From contig NZ_CP046444.1 of assembly GCF_014083945.1 (NCBI RefSeq), forward strand, positions 3,720,001 to 3,784,000: a DNA stretch of 64,000 nt, written 5' to 3'. The DNA is from Granulicella sp. 5B5 (GTDB lineage: Bacteria; Acidobacteriota; Terriglobia; Terriglobales; Acidobacteriaceae). Shown piece after piece: positions 26,620 to 34,294 of this stretch. Both the position numbers and the translations under genes were made by a program. The notes below the pieces were generated by a model. The model did not search any database, had not been told where the DNA came from, and saw only the letters and a list, made by a program, of their open reading frames with translations. The stretch's first letter is position 1; each line of letters begins with the position of its first letter.

Positions 26620-29600
26620 ATGCCTGATCCACGCGAACTGCTGGTTTGCCTGCTGGACTACATCAAAGAGCAGACGAAAGAAGTTGACCCAAAGGGATAC
26701 AGGCTCACGTCTTCGAAGGGGTTCCTTCGCAGGAGAGGCGATATTGCGGGCCTGCCCGGTGTCGAGTTCGACATTCGCGTTGCCGGGGATCATGTTTGGC
26801 TGCGGGTTCCAAGGCTGGCCGCCGATCCACCGCCCGATCCACCGAAGACTCACAAGAGCCTACTCAAAGTCAGTTCCGACCCTGCGGGCGCTCCGCCATC
26901 CCTTGATGATGCCGCGCTCACGCGGCTGGTGAATAGGTCAATCCAAGCTCTTAAGGCCCAAAGCTCGCCAACCGATGAGGACATTGCCCGGTCGGAAGCA
27001 CAGCACAGGGGCAATGCGACTCAAGTGTTGGCCACGTACAGCGTAGCTTGGAAGTCGTGGGCGGCGGCTGAACAGCCGCGACGAATGACGATTGCACTCT
27101 ATGGCGACTTGTTTGCGCTGATGCATCAAATGGAAGCGGAGCAGACCAGCAAGCCCCAAGAATTGATATGGGGCGTTGGGGTGTCATCATGGGAGCTTGA
27201 GGCAGAGAACGGGCAGATTCCCTTTGAGTACCCGCTTCTAACTCAGACCATGGAAATCACTATCGACGATCAAACGATGGCGATTGATCTGCGTCCCCGT
27301 GCTACCGACACGCGCGTTGAACTGGACGCTTTTGTCGCCTGCCAGATCGTCGGCGCTATTGAGGTCGAGCGGGCAGCCGCCGCGCATCTTGCCAAGCACA
27401 AGGACAGTCCGGTTACGCCCTTTGACTCGGGAAGCTATACCGATGTCCTGAAGCTCATTGCTGGGAACCTGGATAGCGAGGGTGTGTACCGTGAAGTTCT
27501 GGCGCAGGGTGAAGCCGTCCCAGCACCGGGTAGGCATCTTGTCGTCACGGACGCTTGGGTTCTAATGTCGCGTCCTCGCGCGATCAATTACCTCTTCGAT
27601 GATCTGAAGCGGCTGCAGGACAAGTTGGAAGACGGCTGCGAGATTTATGGTGGACCGCTCTCACTTGTCACGCCCCCGTCAGACCAGCCGATTGAGTTTG
27701 AACCCATCAGCTTTCGGGGGCTGTCTAGCCGGGGAAGCAGCGGTGCCGGTGGCGCTCCCGAAGAACTGTACTTCCCCCTGCCGTACAACGATGAGCAGGT
27801 GACTATTGTGCAGCGGCTGAAGCGCGCTGCCGGTGTGACCGTGCAGGGACCGCCGGGAACCGGCAAGACCCACACCATCGCAAATGTCATTTGCCACTAT
27901 CTCGCAACGGGCAAGCGCGTACTCGTTACTTCACGAGGTGAAGCTGCGCTCGGCGTCCTGCAAGAGAAGATCCCCGAAGAGATTCGCGCTTTGACGGTTT
28001 CGCTGCTCACGAGCGATCGGGAAGGTATTCGACAATTTCAAGGTTCTATCGAGGCGATTCAGCATCGTGTATCCCAGATCAATCCGGAACTGACGCGCCA
28101 AGAGATTGCGCGGATTCAAAGCTCGATTGATCGTGCTCATTCGGAGCTAATCACCATCGACCGCAAGGTCGATGAGATTGCCCTTCAGCAGCTCTCGACA
28201 ATCGAAGTTGACGGAGTACCGATGCGCGCCCAGGCGCTCGCGGAGTTGGTGCTATCGGGGCTTGAGCGGTATGGCTGGTTTGAGGACTCCATTACCCTCT
28301 CCCCTGAGCACGCGCCTCCTCTGTTCTCTGATGAAGCGGGGCGACTCAGGGAAGCTCGCAGGAGGCTTGGTAAAGACCTTGTATATGTGCAGGCGCGTGT
28401 CCCTTCCGCAGATAGTTTCCCCTCGGTATCGGCTCTCGGAGACCTCCATGATGTGCTCGTGAAGAGGGAGAGCATCGAAAACGAGGTTCGCGAAGGCGAT
28501 CTACTGCCTCTCAAAGCCAACACTCCAGAGGTGCTGGCGGCGACTCGCAAATTGCTCGTACTCACAGATGAAATGCTCGGCGTTCTCACTGAGTTGGAGG
28601 AGTTCGGTGACGAATGGCCCTTCGATCTACGCACCAAGTGTCGGCAATCCTCATTCGCATCAGAACGTGCAGCGTTGGAGTCGTTATTCGATGATCTTGA
28701 CGCACTGATCCATGCACGAGCTGAGTTCCTGAAAGCTCCGATTGTGTTTCCCGAAGAAGGATTGAACGATCCGAAAACGGTAGAAGCTGTTGCCCGTGCT
28801 GTCGACACCGGCAAACCGTTCGGGTTTGTCTCGCTTGGGGCCTCCGATGCCAAAGGGCATATTGCGGCGATTCGTATCGAAGGTCGTCCGCCCTCGACCT
28901 CTGAGGACTGGATAAAGGTGCAGAGATGGCTCGGACTTCACTTGCAAATCCGCACCTTCAATACCCGGTGGAACGAACTGCATCAGCTCCTTTCTGTGCC
29001 GTCTCTCAGCGGAGGAGTAGGCGGCCTTCGTCAGCTTGAGGTTGTTGCGACTACTGCACGGAAAGCCCACACTTTGGCGACGCATCTTGATAAGCATTTC
29101 TTGAGTGGTACACGAGATGTCTTTGAACGGATGCCGCAGACATCCACGAGCATTACCCGCTCCGATTTGGAATCTGTTAGACAGCAGTTGTTGCGCCATT
29201 TGACCTTCGCCGATCTGTCGCGAGCAGCGATGCAACTGAGTGACTTTCAAGAAAAGCTCGCAGGTAAGTCTGGCCCGATATCGGATGCTCTTCGGCTGTT
29301 TGTTGAAAAGGCTCTTGGGAATGGCGACGTGCCCAGAGAACGTGTTTGCGCTCAATATGCCGAACTCATGGAAGAGTTGCGGCGCATTGGGGCGCTTGCG
29401 AATGATCTTTCATCCGTCCATGATTCCGCGCTGCGGCTTGAAGTAGCAGGTGCTCCCAAATTAGCTGCAAGAGTTAGAACTTCACCTGTTGCAGAATCGG
29501 GTGAAGATACCGTCTTCCCGACGACCTGGCGAGAGGCATGGAATTGGGCTCGCGTTCGCACTCATCTTGACGCGATTGAGGCCAGGGATGAACTCTTGAC

Positions 29601-31176
29601 TTTGGCAAGACGGAGGCGAGAGGTAGAGACCGGACTCGCGAGGTTCTATCAAGAAATGGTCGCTAAAGCGGCATGGCTGGCGACGAAGAAAAACGCGACG
29701 CCGAAAATCTTGCAGGCTTTAGCCGGGTATGCCACTGCTATTCGGCGCATCGGTCAGGGGACTGGACCGAATGCCACTCGCTATCGGCGCGATGCGCGGG
29801 AGATGATGTTCGACGCGGCTGGTGCGGTGCCTTGCTGGATTATGAATCACAACCGAATCTCGGAGGCGATGCCCGCTGACATCGGTGCATTTGATTTGGT
29901 TATCGTAGACGAAGCAAGCCAGTCGGATTTGTGGGCATTGCCCGCGATCTTGAGAGGTAAGAAGATTCTTGTAGTCGGTGATGACAAGCAGGTATCTCCA
30001 GACGGCGGATTCATTGACAGCAGCCGCATTCAAGAACTGCTAGACCGATTCCTAGTCGATCAACCATACAAGTCTGAGATGACACCCGAGAAGTCGCTCT
30101 ACGATCTCGCTGCGAGGGTATTCGCCGCCGATCAGGTAATGTTGCGAGAGCACTTTCGCTGTGTGCCTCCAATCATTGCTTACTCAAACCGAACCTTCTA
30201 CCAGAACCAGATTCTTCCTCTGCGAATCCCTCGGGCATCCGAGAGGATCGAACCTCCACTTGTTGACCTCTATGTAGAGGGCGGTGTCAGGGATCATCAC
30301 GACCGAAACGATTGTGAAGCGCAAGCAATCGCAGATGAGATTGAAGCGATCCTGAAAGATGAAAGATTTTCAGGTCGAACGATTGGCGTTGTGTCCCTGC
30401 TTGGAACGGATCAAGCTAAGCATATTGACTCTGTCGTGAACCAGAGATGTGATGCGGCGGAATTGCATCGCAGGAAGTTCTTGTGTGGTGATGCCCGCAC
30501 ATTCCAGGGCAGTGAGCGGCACATAATGTTCTTGTCTTTAGTTGTAGACCCCACCAGTTGTAAAGCGCTTTCAGGCAACATGTTCGATCAGAGATTCAAC
30601 GTAGCAGCTAGCCGTGCGCAAGATCGAATGTACCTTGTCAGATCTGTCACCGCGTCTGATCTCTCAGACAAAGATTTGAGAATGACATTGCTGTCGCATT
30701 TCGATAAGCCGCTCGTCATGAATACGGAGGAGACGGCGCGACTTATCGACCTCTGTGAATCAGGATTCGAACAGCAGGTTTACACGGAGTTGAGCAATCG
30801 CGGATACCGAGTGATTCCGCAAGTGAAAACTGGTGCGTACCGAATCGATATGGTAGTCGAAGGCGCTGGTGATATCCGTCTTGCTATTGAATGTGACGGC
30901 GACGAATTTCATGGGCCGGATCGTTGGCAGCACGATATGAATCGACAGCGCATTCTTGAACGTGCGGGCTGGGTTTTCTGGCGCTGCTTCGCTTCGACGT
31001 GGACGTTGCGAAAAGATGAAGTCTTGTTTGAGCTGCTTCAGCGGTTACACGCAATGGGAATTGATCCTCTCGGCGCGGTGGAACGAGCAAGTACGTCGGT
31101 TGAGAAGCGTACTTGGAGGCCCCCGGTAGAGGAGGTCTTAGTGAGTGCGCCTCAGAGCGGACTATTGCATCTCTAA
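26620..31176 (+). CDS. Giant SF1 helicase with C-terminal nuclease-like domain
   Basis: A 1518-residue protein. The first 390 residues match no family I know. The Upf1/Dna2-type SF1 core begins with GPPGTGKTHT at about residue 409, is interrupted by a roughly 650-residue mostly helical insertion, and resumes with DLVIVDEASQSD (motif II) at about 1093, VVGDDKQVSP (motif III) and FNVAASRAQDRMYLV (motif VI). The last 140 residues fit a DUF559/MTES_1575-type PD-(D/E)xK domain: FEQQVYTEL, then YRIDMVVEG, LAIECDGDEFHG and a terminal RAGWVFWRC. Such helicase-nuclease fusions are common in defence islands. GGAG at 26611 supports the start. The 3' end overlaps the convergent integrase gene by 15 bp. 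Confidence 0.82.
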   Translation: MPDPRELLVCLLDYIKEQTKEVDPKGYRLTSSKGFLRRRGDIAGLPGVEFDIRVAGDHVWLRVPRLAADPPPDPPKTHKSLLKVSSDPAGAPPSLDDAALTRLVNRSIQALKAQSSPTDEDIARSEAQHRGNATQVLATYSVAWKSWAAAEQPRRMTIALYGDLFALMHQMEAEQTSKPQELIWGVGVSSWELEAENGQIPFEYPLLTQTMEITIDDQTMAIDLRPRATDTRVELDAFVACQIVGAIEVERAAAAHLAKHKDSPVTPFDSGSYTDVLKLIAGNLDSEGVYREVLAQGEAVPAPGRHLVVTDAWVLMSRPRAINYLFDDLKRLQDKLEDGCEIYGGPLSLVTPPSDQPIEFEPISFRGLSSRGSSGAGGAPEELYFPLPYNDEQVTIVQRLKRAAGVTVQGPPGTGKTHTIANVICHYLATGKRVLVTSRGEAALGVLQEKIPEEIRALTVSLLTSDREGIRQFQGSIEAIQHRVSQINPELTRQEIARIQSSIDRAHSELITIDRKVDEIALQQLSTIEVDGVPMRAQALAELVLSGLERYGWFEDSITLSPEHAPPLFSDEAGRLREARRRLGKDLVYVQARVPSADSFPSVSALGDLHDVLVKRESIENEVREGDLLPLKANTPEVLAATRKLLVLTDEMLGVLTELEEFGDEWPFDLRTKCRQSSFASERAALESLFDDLDALIHARAEFLKAPIVFPEEGLNDPKTVEAVARAVDTGKPFGFVSLGASDAKGHIAAIRIEGRPPSTSEDWIKVQRWLGLHLQIRTFNTRWNELHQLLSVPSLSGGVGGLRQLEVVATTARKAHTLATHLDKHFLSGTRDVFERMPQTSTSITRSDLESVRQQLLRHLTFADLSRAAMQLSDFQEKLAGKSGPISDALRLFVEKALGNGDVPRERVCAQYAELMEELRRIGALANDLSSVHDSALRLEVAGAPKLAARVRTSPVAESGEDTVFPTTWREAWNWARVRTHLDAIEARDELLTLARRRREVETGLARFYQEMVAKAAWLATKKNATPKILQALAGYATAIRRIGQGTGPNATRYRRDAREMMFDAAGAVPCWIMNHNRISEAMPADIGAFDLVIVDEASQSDLWALPAILRGKKILVVGDDKQVSPDGGFIDSSRIQELLDRFLVDQPYKSEMTPEKSLYDLAARVFAADQVMLREHFRCVPPIIAYSNRTFYQNQILPLRIPRASERIEPPLVDLYVEGGVRDHHDRNDCEAQAIADEIEAILKDERFSGRTIGVVSLLGTDQAKHIDSVVNQRCDAAELHRRKFLCGDARTFQGSERHIMFLSLVVDPTSCKALSGNMFDQRFNVAASRAQDRMYLVRSVTASDLSDKDLRMTLLSHFDKPLVMNTEETARLIDLCESGFEQQVYTELSNRGYRVIPQVKTGAYRIDMVVEGAGDIRLAIECDGDEFHGPDRWQHDMNRQRILERAGWVFWRCFASTWTLRKDEVLFELLQRLHAMGIDPLGAVERASTSVEKRTWRPPVEEVLVSAPQSGLLHL

Positions 31177-32196
31177 CTTCTTAAGGGCCTCTGCAATATC
31201 TGTCTGCGAGACGATGGCATAGCGCTCGAATACGCTACGAGTGCGCCAGCCTCCGATCTTCATGATGACGCCTTCCGCGATCCCAGCACGACGCAGATTA
31301 CGGGCCGCAGTGCGGCGGAGATCGTGGAAGAGAAGCCCCGGCACTCCGGCAGACTTACAGGCGTTCGCCCACGTCTCGCGGAAGTCCCTTACCGGTTTCC
31401 CATCGGGGCGGGTTAGCACCGCGGAATCCGCAGACTTCCCGGCGACACATTGAGTCAGTAGAGCATGGATGTTCGCGGTCATTGTCACCTCGCGTCCGTC
31501 CTTGTTTTTTGTGGTGCCAGGTTCCAGGCGAATCGTCCTTGCGGCGACATCGATTTGCCCCACCTTGAGGTTGATGAGTTCGCTGATTCTCCACCCGTAT
31601 GTCCGGCCCATCTCGACTATCGTTTGGAACCAGAGATCGGGACAGTATGCGATCAGCTTTCTGTACTGTGCGTCTTCGAGGAAGCCGGTACGGATGTTGT
31701 CCTCAGTGAGCTTGGGAAATTTGGGCAGACGGAAGACTTTTGGCGGTGTGGCGAACATGCCGATACGGAACATCCGTTTGAGAGCCGCCATCTCGCGATT
31801 GATTGTCGCATTCGAGGCCTGTTCACTCTGCCGGTGGTCAACGTATTTCGCCACCAGATCGCTCGTGACTTCTATGACCCGGCGCGACCCGAAAAACGGC
31901 TCGATATGTAGCCGCCAGCGAGTCTGTACATCATCGGTCGTCTTCCGCCCATTGATGCGGTAATCGCGGAAGAGATCGTCGGCCAATTCGCCCACCGTGA
32001 TGCGCTCATGCGTCGGCCCGACGAAAGTATTGGTGCTGATTTCAGCAAGGCGCTTGCCCAGGATTCTAGTCGCGATGCGCTTGTCTTCCGTGCGAGTCGA
32101 TTCACGAAATGATCTTCCGTTGCGGTGGTACTTGATCCACCACACGGCGCTGTCTTTCCGCTGATAAAGACTTCCGGTTCCCCGAGGACGTGCCAT
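31162..32196 (-). CDS. int: Tyrosine recombinase/integrase of the island
   Basis: A 344-residue integrase. The N-terminal arm-binding segment GSLYQRKDSAVWWIKYHRNG is followed by a SAM-like core-binding domain and a catalytic domain with Arg in GRTYGWRISELINLK, then HDLRRTAARNLRRAG (His-x-x-Arg) and the tyrosine nucleophile in VFERYAIVS. It would insert the element into tRNA-Leu. An AGGGGG site precedes the ATG. It is transcribed with the excisionase-like gene 35 bp upstream and converges on the helicase gene. Confidence 0.94.
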   Translation of the reverse strand: MARPRGTGSLYQRKDSAVWWIKYHRNGRSFRESTRTEDKRIATRILGKRLAEISTNTFVGPTHERITVGELADDLFRDYRINGRKTTDDVQTRWRLHIEPFFGSRRVIEVTSDLVAKYVDHRQSEQASNATINREMAALKRMFRIGMFATPPKVFRLPKFPKLTEDNIRTGFLEDAQYRKLIAYCPDLWFQTIVEMGRTYGWRISELINLKVGQIDVAARTIRLEPGTTKNKDGREVTMTANIHALLTQCVAGKSADSAVLTRPDGKPVRDFRETWANACKSAGVPGLLFHDLRRTAARNLRRAGIAEGVIMKIGGWRTRSVFERYAIVSQTDIAEALKKLEMQ

Positions 32197-32231
32197 ATGA
32201 AAATCCCCCTTGCATCCGCGACGCGGACGGT

Positions 32232-32462
32232 CTAGCTGGCGAACAGATCGATGCCAGTATGTTTGTGCCGGTCGATATAGGCGTCGAGATCACGAAGATC
32301 AAAGAGGAAAGGCGTACCTTCCCCATCTTGGACGAAGGGCAATCCACCATCCTGAACCAAGCGCCGGAGCTTCCATTCGCTGATGCAGAGATAGTCGGCA
32401 GCTTGCCTCGTTCGAACGAGGCGACGGTGATGATGCGTTGGTGATGGCGGAAATCGCTGCAT
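32232..32462 (-). CDS. xis: Excisionase-like helix-turn-helix protein
   Basis: About 76 residues from the ATG at 32462. The core is RTRQAADYLCISEWKLRRLV, continuing to FDLRDLDAYIDRHK: the MerR-like winged helix of the excisionase (Xis/AlpA) family. I prefer ATG 32462 over an upstream GTG at 32507 because GGAGGG precedes it at about 9 bp and because the likely minus-strand -10 hexamer (32500-32495) lies between the two. It would set the direction of integrase action and may regulate int. Confidence 0.8.
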   Translation of the reverse strand: MQRFPPSPTHHHRRLVRTRQAADYLCISEWKLRRLVQDGGLPFVQDGEGTPFLFDLRDLDAYIDRHKHTGIDLFAS

Positions 32463-32489
32463 AGGGGATGACCCTCCAGACTGCCGATA

Positions 32490-32539
32490 TTGACAATTTA
32501 GCGTCACGTAAGTATGTTGTCAACTTGTATGACATACAA
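32490..32539. promoter_or_regulatory. Face-to-face overlapping promoters with palindromic operator
   Basis: Plus strand: TTGACA (32490-32495), 17 bp, TATGTT (32513-32518). Minus strand: TTGACA (32523-32518), 17 bp, TAAATT (32500-32495). The two promoters occupy the same 34 bp. A perfect odd palindrome TTGTATGACATACAA (32525-32539) covers the expected plus-strand start of transcription. This arrangement would make the xis-int operon and the gene at 32569 compete and be jointly repressible. Confidence 0.6.
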
Positions 32540-32568
32540 ATCTACGACTGTCAGTCGAGAGGTTGAAC

Positions 32569-33723
32569 ATGGCACGCGAGCGTGAGCTTTCCGAAGAACG
32601 AACCCAGGAACGGCAGCAAAAGACACTATCCCTCCGCATTTCGGACGTTTTGCATGATCGGTTGGAGCGAGTCCGCGATGTCTTGTCGGTAAAAGCAGGC
32701 AGTCGTGTGACGACCTCCGAGGTTGCCAAGCATCTGTTGGAGTCTGCCGACGAAGAGCGCCTCGAATTGGTCGAGCTGATGCAAAAGCCGACAGACGCCC
32801 TTCTCATGATTCGAGAAAAACATGCGCAAGGAGTACGGCTCTCAAAGAACGAATGGACCTGCATTGCCTATTACGCGCACAGAGGCATGGAGTGGTTCAC
32901 TGGAGGGCATTCCAACATCCTTCCTGAGTCCTACATTGCGGTCGTCAAGGCTTTCCTGGCTGTCTACGACATCCTTCCCGACTCTGACACAAGACATCAT
33001 GACTATTACTTTGGGAATCTCGCCGACCATGAGTTCAAGGTGCATCGTCCCATTACCAGCGATGTCGTTCTGAAGGCTGCGGCGCATTGCATCCACAAAG
33101 TGGAGACAGCCAAGAAGCCATACAGGCCACTGTCTGTCGGGCGAAATCTTTATCATGCGCTCGACAGCGAGAAGATCACAGACACCACCGCACTGAACGA
33201 AGCTCTGGCTCCCTTCTGGAAACCTCTTTGGAGGCTTGCAGCGAGAGGCCATTACAGAGTTTGTAGTCTTCCTCTTCGTACCCCCAGAGCGGCAGGGGCC
33301 GAACACTATGAAGAGGAATCCTTCTTGCCCCCAGTATCGGAGCCCGTACCTGATGGCAGTTTCTCGCTTTCGTTCTCGACCCTTGACGGCACCGATCTCT
33401 CGGTACTTTTCGTCTTTCCAGGAACGCGCGGTGCGATGTATCCACTCAGCCGCTACCCAATGCTTGCAGCGTTTCGTGCGATGCTCTTCGGCCTTTGCGA
33501 TGACCGCGAGATGCAGCATTGGGACGGTGAGCTCTTCTATGCCTATACCAGCCGGAATGGTGACGAGATCGATGTCTCCTTTCGCGCTAAGGACAACGGC
33601 ATCACGTTCGGTTTTTCATCCCACGAGTGGCAGGCGGTGAAAAGACTGTTTGCCAAGGCGTGGAATTCGCCTGAGGTCAGTCGCACTTGGGACAAGCTGA
33701 TCGAGGAGTACGGCGAGCTGTAA
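32569..33723 (+). CDS. Unknown island protein with RHH-like N-terminus
   Basis: About 384 residues from the ATG at 32569, which GAGAGG precedes by 6 bp. Residues of about 1-65 (LSLRISDVLHDRLERVRDVL, then VTTSEVAKHLLE) look like a ribbon-helix-helix DNA-binding domain. The remainder, with several Trp and Tyr residues, matches no family I recognise. It is the first plus-strand gene of the transfer half of the island and has its own promoter and operator, so a role in control of transfer or replication is plausible. That is a guess from position. Confidence 0.6.
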   Translation: MARERELSEERTQERQQKTLSLRISDVLHDRLERVRDVLSVKAGSRVTTSEVAKHLLESADEERLELVELMQKPTDALLMIREKHAQGVRLSKNEWTCIAYYAHRGMEWFTGGHSNILPESYIAVVKAFLAVYDILPDSDTRHHDYYFGNLADHEFKVHRPITSDVVLKAAAHCIHKVETAKKPYRPLSVGRNLYHALDSEKITDTTALNEALAPFWKPLWRLAARGHYRVCSLPLRTPRAAGAEHYEEESFLPPVSEPVPDGSFSLSFSTLDGTDLSVLFVFPGTRGAMYPLSRYPMLAAFRAMLFGLCDDREMQHWDGELFYAYTSRNGDEIDVSFRAKDNGITFGFSSHEWQAVKRLFAKAWNSPEVSRTWDKLIEEYGEL

Positions 33724-33756
33724 GTACGCGATGCCTACGGCATCGTCTTATGAAGG

Positions 33757-33879
33757 ACACACCACCCCAGATTGGGTGCTGTGCAGGAACCTTAGTTGCC
33801 GTGCGGTAACTCTCGGCAGGAGTTGGATTTCGACGCTGCCTTTATTTCTTGCTCGGAGCATCAGTACCGCACGGTAACT
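33757..33879. other. Candidate origin of transfer (oriT)
   Basis: In the 206 bp between the 386-codon gene and the relaxosome-like gene there is a hairpin CACCC/GGGTG (33763-33778) and two arms, CCGTGCGGTAAC (33799-33810) and ACCGCACGGTAACT (33866-33879), which share CGGTAACT as a direct repeat and CCGTGCGG/CCGCACGG as an inverted repeat. Inverted repeats upstream of relaxosome, coupling and MobF relaxase genes are what an oriT looks like. No nick site can be named. Confidence 0.4.
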
Positions 33880-33929
33880 GGTTGATTCTTCGTTCGTCAT
33901 GAACACGTTGTCGGCGAAAGGAAGCCCAT

Positions 33930-34277
33930 ATGGTGAAGCTCGCACTGCGCAATAAATCTGTCGGAACGAAGGTCACAGCGGCTGAGTTTGACGCGTTGGA
34001 GAGACGAGCACACGCGCAGAAGTTGACCCTTTCCGAGTGGGTGCGAGCAGAGTTGCTGAACATCAAGAAAGAAGATGGTCACGAAGTATTGCTCGGGGAG
34101 CTGTTGGCTCTGCGAGCCATCCTGATAAATCTCCTCTTCTCGCTCGGTAAGGGTGAGAGATTGACGGCCGAGGCAATGAAAGAACTGATCGAACGTGCAG
34201 ATCGGGACAAAGTAAATCGCGCAGCCGGACGGCGCACGGACGGAGGACTTTCCGTGCGCAATGCCGCTACTGAATAG
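33930..34277 (+). CDS. Small RHH-like protein, probable relaxosome accessory
   Basis: A 115-residue protein. Residues 10-45 (VTAAEFDALERRAHAQKLTL, then SEWVRAELL) form a ribbon-helix-helix of the MobC/plasmid mobilization type. The C-terminal half is helical and charged. AAAGGAAG precedes the ATG. It stands 17 bp before the coupling protein and is followed by the relaxase, the usual order of mobilization genes. It probably binds oriT. Confidence 0.65.
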   Translation: MVKLALRNKSVGTKVTAAEFDALERRAHAQKLTLSEWVRAELLNIKKEDGHEVLLGELLALRAILINLLFSLGKGERLTAEAMKELIERADRDKVNRAAGRRTDGGLSVRNAATE

Positions 34278-34294
34278 GAAGTGAGGGCCTGAAT

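Noticed and set aside
24328-31176. Canonical Gabija system
   Set aside because: The OLD nuclease fits GajA in outline, but the partner is a 1518-residue helicase with a nuclease tail, divergent in orientation, and not a roughly 500-residue UvrD-like GajB.
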